From positions 1 through 64,000 of the forward strand of contig CAYWEN010000007.1 of the NCBI GenBank assembly GCA_964457545.1: 64,000 bases of DNA, read 5' to 3'. Position 1 is the first letter of the stretch. Each line of letters starts with the position of its first letter. This stretch comes from JAGGTJ01 sp964457545 (GTDB taxonomy: Bacteria > Desulfobacterota > DSM-4660 > Desulfatiglandales > Desulfatiglandaceae). Positions 18,398 through 26,991 of the stretch are shown piece after piece. A model generated the notes under the pieces. It did no database searches. It was not told the origin of the DNA and saw nothing but the letters and a program-made list of their open reading frames with translations. Position numbers and translations under genes: made by a program.

Positions 18398-18881
18398 GGT
18401 ACAAGCCTCACCAATATTTCCTTATTCTTTTATAACATGCGTTCACATGCCAATTTTTAGGTTCTGTAAACAAACAGTTTCCATCCATACATAGCTATTT
18501 TGCACAATCTCGGTGTCAACCTACGGAATTTCTTCTGTGGCGCACCATAAAGCTTCTTGGCATAACGCCTTGATTTCCTTGGCATTACATAAAGATTCCC
18601 GTTTATTGATTGGAAACCGGACAGTGATAAAAATCTATTTCCGGATGGACACCAAACAAGAATTATTGATTTTCAAGGTCAGTATCATTTATCAAAAGGC
18701 AATTTTACATTTCCTGAAATCGCATCAGATACCCTGAAAACCCATCCTGCTGTAATAGCAGTTTGTTACAAAACCAAGTCTCATACAAAAACCAGCAAAG
18801 ACATATGCATGATTTTATATCTGTGCTTGCATAATTTGAAAAATAGTCATTGTCACCAGCTCTCTATAGGGTATCAGAATA
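18398..18881. other. Gap mostly filled by one repeat copy
   Basis: No gene. A minus-orientation copy of the dispersed repeat takes up 18481-18648; the rest is AT-rich and featureless. The forward frame starting at 18513 lies inside the repeat and is not a gene. Confidence 0.65.
18481..18648 (-). repeat. Dispersed repeat copy, long form
   Basis: Read on the minus strand: left end CCATCCGGAAATAGATTTTT, inner box GGTTTCCAATCAATAAACGG, a middle of about 75 bases, then GAAATTCCGTAGGTTGACAC and right arm GATTGTGCAAAATAGC with TATGTATGGATGG. Both ends carry the CCATCC/GGATGG symmetry. Confidence 0.85.
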
Positions 18882-19169
18882 TTATTCCTGTTTAAGCGTT
18901 ACAAGAGTTACCCCCCAGTTGCCGGTATCATAATCAGGTCCACAGGTCAGCACCATTGGATGTCTTGCAAGCAATGCTCGAACTGTGTGCAACATAACCC
19001 CCTTGCCTTTGCCGTGAATTATCCTTACATCATGGATCCCCTTGTCAAAACAAACCCTCAGATACTCATCTATCAGTGAGGGAACATCTTCTGGCAAAAA
19101 GGTGTGTAAATCAAGAATACCATCAACAGGCAGTATCACAGGATTATGGTCATTAAGGAGTTTTTTCAT
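18882..19169 (-). CDS. Small Smr-domain protein
   Basis: A 95-residue protein that is essentially one Smr domain: the DLHTF motif near residue 20, the HGKGKG motif near 52 and a C-terminal NWGVTLVTL. Smr domains occur at the end of MutS2 and alone, and can nick or cut DNA or RNA. The stand-alone length is normal. Its substrate is unknown. Confidence 0.88.
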   Translation of the reverse strand: MKKLLNDHNPVILPVDGILDLHTFLPEDVPSLIDEYLRVCFDKGIHDVRIIHGKGKGVMLHTVRALLARHPMVLTCGPDYDTGNWGVTLVTLKQE

Positions 19170-19197
19170 TTAGCCTGGTTGTGTCAAAGTGTTACAT

Positions 19198-19250
19198 GCC
19201 TTCATTCATAAACAGACCGTAGGCAACAGCAAGATTCCAATCTGTAAATG
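19198..19250 (+). repeat. Dispersed repeat, left-half copy
   Basis: TTCATTCATAAACAGACCGT followed by AGGCAACAGCAAGATTCCAA. Together with 25686-25740 it defines the left half of the family; the two match closely over about 40 bases. It lies between lemA and the Smr gene. Confidence 0.75.
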
Positions 19251-19271
19251 TTCAAAATGCACGATATACGT

Positions 19272-19847
19272 TTAAAATTTTATCTTAGGTACTGCCTGCT
19301 TTTCTTTTGGCACCTTGAAAAAATCCTTTTCATGGAACCCGAAGAAACCGGCTATTATATTTGTCGGAAAAGATCTTATCTCTGTGTTATATCTGCGTAC
19401 TGATTCATTAAAGCGCCTACGTTCCACGGCAATACGGTTTTCAGTACCGGCAAGTTCATCCTGCAAACGGATAAAATTGGCATTTGCCTTTAACTCGGGA
19501 TACCTTTCCACAACAAGCATCAAACGGGACAAGGCTGAAGACAATTCATTGTTTGCCCTTATCTTGTCCGAGATGCTAGATGCTCTTGCCACCTTTGCAC
19601 GAGCTTCTGTCACCCTTACCAGGACATCTTTTTCATGGGCAGCATATCCCTTTACTACCTCTACGTAATTTGGAATTAAATCATAACGGCGTTGAAGCTG
19701 GTTTTCTACCTGCGCCCAGGCAGCCTTAACCTCTTCATCAAGTTGAATCAGGTGATTATATGTGGCCTTGACATAGAAAAACGGTATTGCAAAAATTATC
19801 GCAATTATTACTGCAACTGTTAAAAGCCCTTTCTGTTTGGTGCCCAT
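19272..19847 (-). CDS. LemA family protein
   Basis: A 191-residue LemA protein with one N-terminal membrane helix (about residues 8-26) and a helical-bundle body starting YNHLIQLDEEVKAAWAQVEN, with the signature RRYDLIPNYVEVVKGYA. LemA proteins are anchored in the inner membrane; their function is poorly defined. They are often encoded beside TPM-domain proteins, as here. Its start is two bases after the stop of the upstream nucleotidyltransferase, whose last codons hold the GGAGG site. Confidence 0.93.
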   Translation of the reverse strand: MGTKQKGLLTVAVIIAIIFAIPFFYVKATYNHLIQLDEEVKAAWAQVENQLQRRYDLIPNYVEVVKGYAAHEKDVLVRVTEARAKVARASSISDKIRANNELSSALSRLMLVVERYPELKANANFIRLQDELAGTENRIAVERRRFNESVRRYNTEIRSFPTNIIAGFFGFHEKDFFKVPKEKQAVPKIKF

Positions 19848-19849
19848 AA

Positions 19850-20581
19850 TTATCCTCCAAGTTGATCTGCCTGAATAGCAAGATTTTTTACTACCTTTAT
19901 ATATTCCCTGAAAACACCTTTGATCTCCGCGGCATTCAACTTCAACCTTCCTTCCTTTAACCTTGCAATATTCTTAAATATATCTGCCTTGATATCATAG
20001 GTTTCAGCTACAGCCTGTATAACATCTCTCTGTTTTGTCGGAATTTTCACATTTTTAAGATAAAGAAGGGCATGAAATATAGAAATAAACGCAGTAACAG
20101 ATTGACACATAACTGCCTTGAGACGACTGCTCTTGCCCCCTGCTTCAACAAATGCCTGCTGCAGCAAAACCAGCTTGCCTTTTATTTCACGTTCACACTG
20201 AAGTCTTACATGTTCTTTTTTGAAGGACATATCTTTAAAGAAATCTTTTCCAAAGACAAGCACATTACGCTGCTGAAAATTTATGTACTCAACAGGGAAT
20301 ATATCTGTTGATGTTCTGATATATTGTTCAGTAAGAAACAGTGGAATTGCAACACGTTTACGTCGCCATTTCTTTATGATTCCAAATGCCCGGTCAACAT
20401 GTTCCGATCCTTTTTCCGATAGAATAATCATGAAGTTTATATCAGATTTACCTGGCCGGTAATCCGGACCAGCAGCACTGCCGTACAGAAAAATACTGAT
20501 GAGGTCTGTACCGAAAACACTTTTATAGTCAAAAACAATTTCTGTAAATATATCCTCTGGGTTTGTTACCTTTGCAAACAT
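19850..20581 (-). CDS. Nucleotidyltransferase-fold protein
   Basis: A 243-residue protein whose N-terminal third has the Pol-beta superfamily nucleotidyltransferase signature: GSAAG near residue 33 followed by SDINFMI near 45. The residue after SD is I, so the usual second acid of the metal pair (D-x-D) is N; activity is uncertain. The rest is helical, resembling the substrate-binding half of MNT/KNTase-like proteins. It sits between TPM and LemA with gaps of three and two bases, so all three genes are probably one operon. Function unknown. Confidence 0.75.
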   Translation of the reverse strand: MFAKVTNPEDIFTEIVFDYKSVFGTDLISIFLYGSAAGPDYRPGKSDINFMIILSEKGSEHVDRAFGIIKKWRRKRVAIPLFLTEQYIRTSTDIFPVEYINFQQRNVLVFGKDFFKDMSFKKEHVRLQCEREIKGKLVLLQQAFVEAGGKSSRLKAVMCQSVTAFISIFHALLYLKNVKIPTKQRDVIQAVAETYDIKADIFKNIARLKEGRLKLNAAEIKGVFREYIKVVKNLAIQADQLGG

Positions 20582-20584
20582 GTT

Positions 20585-21349
20585 CTAAAAACCTCCCCCG
20601 GCTCCACCTCCGCCGCTCATTCCTCCTCCAAAACCGCCAAATCCCCCGGTAAAACCTCCCCCGCCAAACCCTGAATCATTGTCATTGCTTCCGAAAAAAA
20701 GAGGCAGCAAAAGCCAGCTTGCCCGTCCGCGTCTTCCAGCGAAAAAGAAAAGAAGCAAGGGTATAAATAAAAACACAACCGCCGACAGCCTGTCTTTTTT
20801 GGGCCCTGGCCTTTTTAGTCTGACATTGCCACTGAGCGTGACTCCGGCATCTTGTGCAATAATTCTGGCAATGGCAACAACACCATTAAAAATCCCCTGA
20901 CCAAACCGGTTTCTTTTAAGGTAGGGAAGCATGTATCTGTCCCTTATTTCACCAGCAAGACCATCCGGGATAATACCTTCCAGGCCATAGCCTACTTCAA
21001 TGCGCATCTTTCTTTCTTTTATGGCCAAAAAGATCAAAACTCCCCGGTCAACACCCTTTTTCCCTATCCCCCAAGCCTCATAAAGCCGGTTTGCATAATC
21101 ATTATAATCTGCTCCATTAATAGTGGGCATAGTAACCACTACAATGGGAACCCCGGTCTTTTGCATCAGCTCTGTAATGACAGCGCGAATCCTATGTCTA
21201 TACGCAGGATCTATTACACCTGCAAAATCATTGAGCAGCCCCTTTGGCTTTGGAAAACCCATTGCCCGGGATAGCACAGAAAAGAGCAGCAATCCAAGGA
21301 GCAGACATGTAAACACATAATGCCTTTTTACACGGTAATAAATATACAT
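20585..21349 (-). CDS. TPM-domain membrane protein (YgcG-like)
   Basis: A 254-residue exported protein. It has an N-terminal signal or anchor (about residues 10-30), then a TPM domain (about 38-175; LLNDFAGVIDPA, VEVGYGLEGIIPD-like region), a membrane helix (VVFLFIPLLLFFF) and a C-terminal tail made mainly of glycine (GGGFTGGFGGFGGG). TPM domains include phosphatases and photosystem repair factors. The start at 21349 follows AAGGA; an upstream extension has no ribosome site. It is first in the TPM-nucleotidyltransferase-LemA operon. Confidence 0.9.
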   Translation of the reverse strand: MYIYYRVKRHYVFTCLLLGLLLFSVLSRAMGFPKPKGLLNDFAGVIDPAYRHRIRAVITELMQKTGVPIVVVTMPTINGADYNDYANRLYEAWGIGKKGVDRGVLIFLAIKERKMRIEVGYGLEGIIPDGLAGEIRDRYMLPYLKRNRFGQGIFNGVVAIARIIAQDAGVTLSGNVRLKRPGPKKDRLSAVVFLFIPLLLFFFAGRRGRASWLLLPLFFGSNDNDSGFGGGGFTGGFGGFGGGMSGGGGAGGGF

Positions 21350-21920
21350 AATTTCCTTATTATGTCCCTTAACTCTTCTTGAGAATATCAATTACAATAA
21401 TCATGATGCCAATTCGTTTCCACCCATAAATGCAAGGTGGTTTGTTCAGGATCAAAGCATGAAAAACATCGTGAAAACCAAGACCTGCATCTTATACATA
21501 AATCCGGCAGAACAGGACATCCTGCAAAAATCCCATACATTATTCAGTTGTTTTGCCTGTTGTTCTCCCAGGGATTATCTGATAATATATACCAGTAGTT
21601 CCCTTTTGTTTCCATTGTTGTCTTACAAATATCAACATACCGTAAAATAAAAGACTTTTCATATTAATACGCAGTTATTTCACCAAGTCAGTTCCCATTC
21701 ACAAACCTGAAAAACATGGCAGGATCCCAACAGTCATGTTAAAAAACCTTCCTGTCACTTCTTGTTGGGCTATTACCAGATACAGTTTTCTCCAAGATGC
21801 CATAAGAAAAACCTTATGTATATTATAATCGTAAAACCAAAATCTTTGACAACTCAAAACAACCGTGTATGCAAAACCAGGTCACATTGTCTTGAACAAC
21901 AATGACGGAGGCAGTTACAT
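21350..21920. other. Divergent gap, no gene
   Basis: About 570 bases between the divergently read TPM operon and cfa. It should hold both promoters. Weak repeat-like fragments occur near 21415 (CCACCCATAAATGC) and 21690 (CCCATTCACAAACC), too diverged to call. Confidence 0.5.
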
Positions 21921-23048
21921 ATGACGGGAGAACATCTTCGAAGTAAAATTGAGGATCTGTTGACCTTAGCTGATATTCACATAGGAGGAACCCGGCCCTG
22001 GGATATACAGGTGCACAACAACAGATTTTACAGAAAAGTGTTGTCAGGAGGAAGCCTGGCCCTTGGTGAAACCTATATAGACGGCTGGTGGGACTGTCAG
22101 AGCCTGGATGATTTTTTTTATCGTATCTTGCGTGCACAACTGGACAAAAAAATAAGGCCACTAATATTTTATCTCTATGGTCTGAGGACCAAATTTTTAA
22201 ACCTGCAAAAGGCATCAAGGGCATATCATATTGGCAGGCATCATTATGACATCGGAAATAATCTGTACCGCTGCATGCTTGACAAACATATGATTTACAG
22301 TTGCGGCTACTGGAACAAGGCGGATTCTCTTGATCAGGCCCAGATCAACAAACTGGAGCTGATATGCCAGAAGCTGAATCTTTCTCCGGGAATGCGAGTT
22401 CTGGATATAGGCTGTGGCTGGGGCGGCACAGCAAAATATATCGCAGAACACTATAAAGTAACAGTTGTCGGAATTACCGTATCCCGCCAACAGGCAGATT
22501 TTGCAAAAGAACTATGCAAGTATCTTCCTGTTGAAATCTATCTTCAGGATTATCGTACACTGCACGGTATATTTGATCGTATTATATCCATAGGAATGTT
22601 CGAGCATGTAGGATACAAAAATTATACCTCTTTTATGAAGATAACAAAAAAGCTTCTTAAACCAGACGGTATTTTTCTGTTGCATACAATTGGAGGAGAA
22701 AGTTCTGCTGCAGTAAATGATCCTTGGATTGACAAATATATCTTTCCAAACTACATGCTCCCGTCAGCAAAACATATATGTAACGCCATTGAAAATGTTT
22801 TTGTTCTTGAAGACTGGCATTGTTTCGGAGCAGACTATGACAAGACCCTTATGGCATGGTTTAAGAATTTTCACAACCATTGGGACACCCTGAAAAAAGA
22901 TTACGATAACCGGTTTTATCGCATGTGGAAATACTACCTGCTATCATGTGCAGCATCGTTTAGAGCCAGAAGGAATCATGTTTGGCAGATTGTTCTTTCT
23001 CCTGAAGGCATTGAGGGAGGATACAGGGCACCTCAACGCGGCCTGTAA
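21921..23048 (+). CDS. cfa: Cyclopropane-fatty-acyl-phospholipid synthase
   Basis: A 375-residue SAM-dependent enzyme that adds a methylene bridge to unsaturated membrane lipids. Seen are the N-terminal lipid-binding region (GGSLALGETYIDGWWDC), the SAM site VLDIGCGWGGTAKY near residue 160, the VGITVSRQQADFA motif and the catalytic-region segment FEHVGYKNY. A GGAGG site lies nine bases before the start. Length and motifs are normal. Usually induced in stationary phase or under acid stress. Confidence 0.96.
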   Translation: MTGEHLRSKIEDLLTLADIHIGGTRPWDIQVHNNRFYRKVLSGGSLALGETYIDGWWDCQSLDDFFYRILRAQLDKKIRPLIFYLYGLRTKFLNLQKASRAYHIGRHHYDIGNNLYRCMLDKHMIYSCGYWNKADSLDQAQINKLELICQKLNLSPGMRVLDIGCGWGGTAKYIAEHYKVTVVGITVSRQQADFAKELCKYLPVEIYLQDYRTLHGIFDRIISIGMFEHVGYKNYTSFMKITKKLLKPDGIFLLHTIGGESSAAVNDPWIDKYIFPNYMLPSAKHICNAIENVFVLEDWHCFGADYDKTLMAWFKNFHNHWDTLKKDYDNRFYRMWKYYLLSCAASFRARRNHVWQIVLSPEGIEGGYRAPQRGL

Positions 23049-23133
23049 AGGCATGAAAACCAGCAACAGCCCTGAAAGGCAAGGTATAATAGAAGACACA
23101 ACCCCCTGCAGCCATCACCCGGACAAACGAACC

Positions 23134-24345
23134 TTACTCATAACGAAGTGCCTCGATAGGATTAAGCCGGGCAGCCTTGCGTGCAGGGAAATAACCAAAA
23201 AAAATTCCTACTGCAACTGAAAAGGAAAATGCAATAATTATAATCTCAGGGGTAAAAACAAACGGGACAAGCAGAACACGGGACAGCCACACAGACAGAA
23301 TCATTGCAAGAACAATCCCTATGATTCCACCCATAGAAGACAGAACAACTGCCTCAACAAGAAACTGCATGAGGACCTCCCGTTCCAGTGCACCAATAGC
23401 CAATCGTATCCCTATCTCACGCGTCCTTTCAGTCACAGAAACGAGCATAATGTTCATGATGCCAATTCCGCCAACAAACAAGCTGACTCCTGCAACAGCA
23501 CTTAAAAGTGAAGTCAGGACATTTGTTGTTCCAGACAAGATTTTTACGATTTCCCTCATATCAAGAATATGAAAATCATTTTCACGCCCATTGGGAATAT
23601 GGCGCCGTTCCCTCATAAGACGTTCTATATCCTGCTTTACTCTGTCTATTGAAAAACCGTTTTCAACAGAAACATATATGCTGTTGACCTTTGTATTCCC
23701 TGCAATACGCCTCTGATAAGTACGAAGAGGAACAAGAATAAAATCATCCTGGTCCCGCCCAAAGGTAGACTGTCCCTTTGTCTGAAAAACACCTACAACC
23801 CTGAAGGACAATTTCTTCAGGCGTATAAGACATCCTATCGGATCTTCATTACCAAACAGTTTTGTAACAACCGTGCTGCCGAGAATACAAACGGCTTTAC
23901 CGGCTTTCAGTTCTCCGGATGTAAACTCCCGTCCCCTGCAAACAGGCCAGTCACGAACCGCCATAAAACTATTGGTACTACCTGTTACAACAGTAGACCA
24001 ATTATGGTTGCCGTAAATGGCCTGGGTCAGGCTTTCCGTATCTGGCGCAACAGCTTCAATACCAGATATCTCTGCAGCAATGGCCTTTACATCTTTGACG
24101 CTAAAAGACGTTACAACCTGACGCACTCCTCCAGGCCCATGAAAGCCCTGTCCCAATCTTACCTGCAAGAGATTGGTGCCAAGACTTTGTATCTCCGCAG
24201 TTATCTTCCGTGTTGCCCCGTTACCCATGGTAACCATGGTAATAACAGCGGCAACCCCGATAATAATGCCTAATGATGTAAGAAAAGAACGTATTGCATT
24301 TCTTCGAATACCACGCAACGCCAATAAAAAGGCATTCCAGAACAT
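23134..24345 (-). CDS. ABC transporter permease, MacB/FtsX type, orphan
   Basis: A 403-residue membrane protein: one N-terminal helix (SLGIIIGVAAVITMVTM), a periplasmic MacB-type core (about residues 45-250) and three C-terminal helices of the FtsX fold (SLFVGGIGIMNIMLVSVTER, then IGIRLAIGA). The start at 24345 follows AAGGGGA; the longer frame has no ribosome site. The usual partners, an ATPase (MacB N-terminal or LolD-like) and a MacA-like adaptor, are not next to it. It must use an ATPase encoded elsewhere or be a remnant. Confidence 0.9.
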   Translation of the reverse strand: MFWNAFLLALRGIRRNAIRSFLTSLGIIIGVAAVITMVTMGNGATRKITAEIQSLGTNLLQVRLGQGFHGPGGVRQVVTSFSVKDVKAIAAEISGIEAVAPDTESLTQAIYGNHNWSTVVTGSTNSFMAVRDWPVCRGREFTSGELKAGKAVCILGSTVVTKLFGNEDPIGCLIRLKKLSFRVVGVFQTKGQSTFGRDQDDFILVPLRTYQRRIAGNTKVNSIYVSVENGFSIDRVKQDIERLMRERRHIPNGRENDFHILDMREIVKILSGTTNVLTSLLSAVAGVSLFVGGIGIMNIMLVSVTERTREIGIRLAIGALEREVLMQFLVEAVVLSSMGGIIGIVLAMILSVWLSRVLLVPFVFTPEIIIIAFSFSVAVGIFFGYFPARKAARLNPIEALRYE

Positions 24346-24839
24346 TGTCAAATTCCCCTTATTCTGTTTGTATTCATTTAAAAAACAGGGAATGAATTCC
24401 GGCAGGATCAATACATACAGATGATCAGTTTCAAATCTGACAGCCCCGCAAAAACATGCCGTATTCCCTTAACAACAGGACAGAACAGTCATCTTTAACA
24501 GTCGTGCCAACAAACTTGCATTTGATCTGTATTGAGGTGTTACAAACATACCTTATGTCTGTAATGTATATTCGGTTTAAAAGCGGTCATACCCCTGTTT
24601 ATCATCATAATCATATTGACTTAGAGTTTTATGACAGATATACTGAATATACTTGGTTTATTAGATAGCATCCATCAACAAACATACCGTTGGCATGCAT
24701 GGGTTTCAGGTTTACCTTGACAGACAGCCATTTTTCAAGCGTGACATCAAACATCCCGCAAACTGCAATAACTCCGGAAAAGATTATACACCAAGAAAGG
24801 GATGAGTAAAAGGTTTCAGACTACAGGTAAGGAGCAAAG
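24346..24839. other. Divergent gap between permease and TetR
   Basis: About 490 bases holding both promoters and a possible TetR operator. A left-box repeat fragment is at 24669-24712. No gene was found. Confidence 0.5.
24669..24712 (+). repeat. Dispersed repeat, weak left-half copy
   Basis: CATCCATCAACAAACATACC followed by GTTGGCATGCATGGGTTTCA: the spacing and order of the left and inner boxes are kept but diverged. Confidence 0.45.
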
Positions 24840-25463
24840 ATGGATAAAGCAACAAAAAAAATGACGGTGCTGGATCAAATAACTGCCTCTGACAAGGTAA
24901 GAAAAAAGATTATTGATACAGCAAGCGTCCTTTATGCAAAAAAGGGGTTTAATGCCACAACTATTGAAGAAATTGCCGAACAGGCTGGCATATCCCTGCC
25001 TGTGACATATCATTATGTGAATAAAAAATCAGAAATTATGAGTATGATCATGGAAGATGTACTGAAAGTCTTCCAGGAAAAGCTTAAAGAACAGATCAAA
25101 AAAGACATTAAAGACCCAAGGCGCAAATTAGAAATAGCGGTGGACATCTATTTCCGTATTGTGGACGAACAGAATGAAAAGGTTCTGCTGATTTATCAAA
25201 AGTCCAATTCCATGGACAAGGCCTCCAAATCCAAGATAATGCGATTGGAAGTAGAGCTAAGCAATCTTTTTGGCAAGATCATAACAGAGGGGATAGAAAA
25301 AGGGATATTCAGGGAAACAGATGTCGATCTTATGGCTTACAATATCAATATGATGGCTCACATGTGGGTACTTAAAAACTGGCACTTCAAAAAGCGGCTT
25401 ACCATTGATCAATATATCAAGTTGCAAATGCACAATATTGAGTCAAGCCTGACAAATTCATAA
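24840..25463 (+). CDS. TetR-family transcriptional regulator
   Basis: A 207-residue repressor-type protein. The N-terminal helix-turn-helix is clear (VLYAKKGFNATTIEEIAEQA then GISLPVTYHYV), followed by a helical ligand-binding domain. It starts after AAGGAG and ends before the strong hairpin at 25549-25599. It is divergent to the orphan ABC permease, which is its most likely target; some relatives of this type respond to fatty acyl compounds, but the ligand cannot be read. Confidence 0.92.
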   Translation: MDKATKKMTVLDQITASDKVRKKIIDTASVLYAKKGFNATTIEEIAEQAGISLPVTYHYVNKKSEIMSMIMEDVLKVFQEKLKEQIKKDIKDPRRKLEIAVDIYFRIVDEQNEKVLLIYQKSNSMDKASKSKIMRLEVELSNLFGKIITEGIEKGIFRETDVDLMAYNINMMAHMWVLKNWHFKKRLTIDQYIKLQMHNIESSLTNS

Positions 25464-25548
25464 CAGACTGTCGTGTGCTGTTTTGCACCATATCCACAGC
25501 AAAGACATATATTATTAATATACAATAATATCAAGACATTGCAAATGC

Positions 25549-25599
25549 AACAGTAAAAGGACAAAACGTGTAAAAAAGATGTTTTGTCCTTTTACTGTT
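25549..25599 (+). terminator. Strong hairpin after tetR
   Basis: A 19-base perfect stem (25549-25567 with 25581-25599; AACAGTAAAAGGACAAAAC and its complement) with a 13-base loop, 85 bases after the TetR stop. Only a short T run follows, so it may act as a terminator or as an RNA-stabilising end. Confidence 0.75.
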
Positions 25600-25685
25600 T
25601 GAGCACCTTATTTCATAAAAAACACCCTGCAAAATGTATATCAACAGGCTTGTTGTCCTGTTTTCCGTAGTGTAAAGATATTTGT

Positions 25686-25740
25686 GCTTCATCCATAAAC
25701 AGACCGTGGGCAACAGTGAGTTTCCAATATGCAAATGGGA
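25686..25740 (+). repeat. Dispersed repeat, left-half copy
   Basis: TTCATCCATAAACAGACCGT then GGGCAACAGTGAGTTTCCAA: the best example of the left half of the family, between tetR and the LprI-like gene. Confidence 0.8.
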
Positions 25741-25860
25741 CTTGCACAGGGTTATAACCCGACTGACAAACAGAGCCGATACGCGTAAAGGCCTGACACA
25801 AAAAAATGCCTTTTCTTTCACCGGTTATTGCAACGTTATTTGATGACGGAGGCTGGTACA

Positions 25861-26262
25861 ATGCGTTATATCTTGACTCTTGCTGTTTATATCTTCCCGA
25901 TAATAATTTTCACATCATTTGCCAACTCAGAAGAGTTTGTTGAAAAATACACTACCAGTAAAGAGTATGATTTGTGCATACAGAACGTGTTTGCAACATA
26001 CGACATCCTGGCTTGCATGAAAGCAGAACTGGCCCGTCAGAACAAACTGATGAATGAAAATTATAAAAAGGCATTAAAAGCACTCAAAAAAGACAGAAGA
26101 AAAGCGCTCATAAGTGCCCAACGTTCATGGATCAATTATAGAAATAAAAAATGTTCACTTTATTACCATAAACATAGCGGCACCGGTGGCCTGTTGGATC
26201 AGGAAGAATGCCTCATAAAAGAAACCATAAGACGATCAACCGAACTATCTGAAATATTTTAA
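25861..26262 (+). CDS. LprI-like (DUF1311) exported protein
   Basis: A 133-residue protein with a signal peptide (MRYILTLAVYIFPIIIFTSF, cleavage near ANS). The mature part has the DUF1311/LprI pattern: cysteines in YDLCIQN, ILACMKAE, NKKCSLYY and QEECLIKE, and the central segment SAQRSWINYRNKKC. The family name comes from a lysozyme inhibitor, but most members are uncharacterised. The start at 25861 follows GGAGG by eight bases. Confidence 0.88.
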   Translation: MRYILTLAVYIFPIIIFTSFANSEEFVEKYTTSKEYDLCIQNVFATYDILACMKAELARQNKLMNENYKKALKALKKDRRKALISAQRSWINYRNKKCSLYYHKHSGTGGLLDQEECLIKETIRRSTELSEIF

Positions 26263-26568
26263 CATCAATCACATAACCAGGTAAAGGCAGAGGATTTCCC
26301 TGCCCTCCCTACACATCCCGGCGCAGGTCTGCACCGGACGGTTCAACATGACAGAACAGGTGCAGTATTTCCATACCCGTTTATCCTGAACCAGACATCA
26401 TGAACATATACCAAACCGGATTACTTAAACCACTCATTCCATAGTTGCTGCAGCAAAAGGCATGGAAAGACACATACAAGCACCTATGTTGCCAAGCCTT
26501 GTTTTATATTGGTGCAATCAGGCATATTGAAATATCTTTATTTGAGCACTGCACCCTTTTCCCGCCAC
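26263..26568. other. Gap before the transposase relic
   Basis: About 300 bases with no gene. It may include further decayed transposase sequence upstream of the recognisable part, but no motif can be read. Confidence 0.45.
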
Positions 26569-26935
26569 GTAGTTGACTGATAGACAAGCGGATTGAAAAG
26601 GCAGCTTACGCTGGATGCCATATCAATGACATATTTGCGGAGGAAACCATAACAGGGACAGCCGGTATGCCTGCCATGATTACCGAAAACGTTTGGCAGC
26701 GTATGGCACACCAGCATAAGCCTGAAAAGCAACTGCTGGAATAATGCTCTCACCGAAAGATTTTTTCGGAGTTTGAAATCAGAACGGCTGTCACACTACA
26801 GGTTCGTCACCAGACAATCTGCAGAAATACAGATTTTTGCTCATATCTCCTAATCATAATTCCATGCGATTGCATTCAACCCTGGGGTGCCAAATCCCAC
26901 TGGCATATGAAAAAGGACATTGCCGCATGCCAGCT
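26569..26935 (+). pseudogene. Decayed IS3-family transposase (orfB) fragment
   Basis: Read across three frames the plus strand gives the C-terminal half of an IS3-type orfB. LKRQLTLDAISMTYLRRKP comes first (near 26587), then DSRYACHDYRKRLAAYGTPA (near 26660), then SNCWNNALTERFFRSLKSER (near 26728), which contains the last acid of the DDE catalytic triad. NSMRLHSTLGCQIPLAYEK (near 26860) follows. Each block matches the usual order of the family, but stops and frameshifts lie between them. No terminal inverted repeats were recognised. It ends about 55 bases before the DltA-like gene. Confidence 0.88.
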
Positions 26936-26991
26936 TAAAATGAGTGTCTGTTTTTACTTGAATAGATTACCCCTGTATCAGGAGCCTATTA

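Noticed and set aside
18513..18737. Forward frame in the NUDIX-Smr gap
   Set aside because: It lies within a minus-orientation repeat copy and has no ribosome site.
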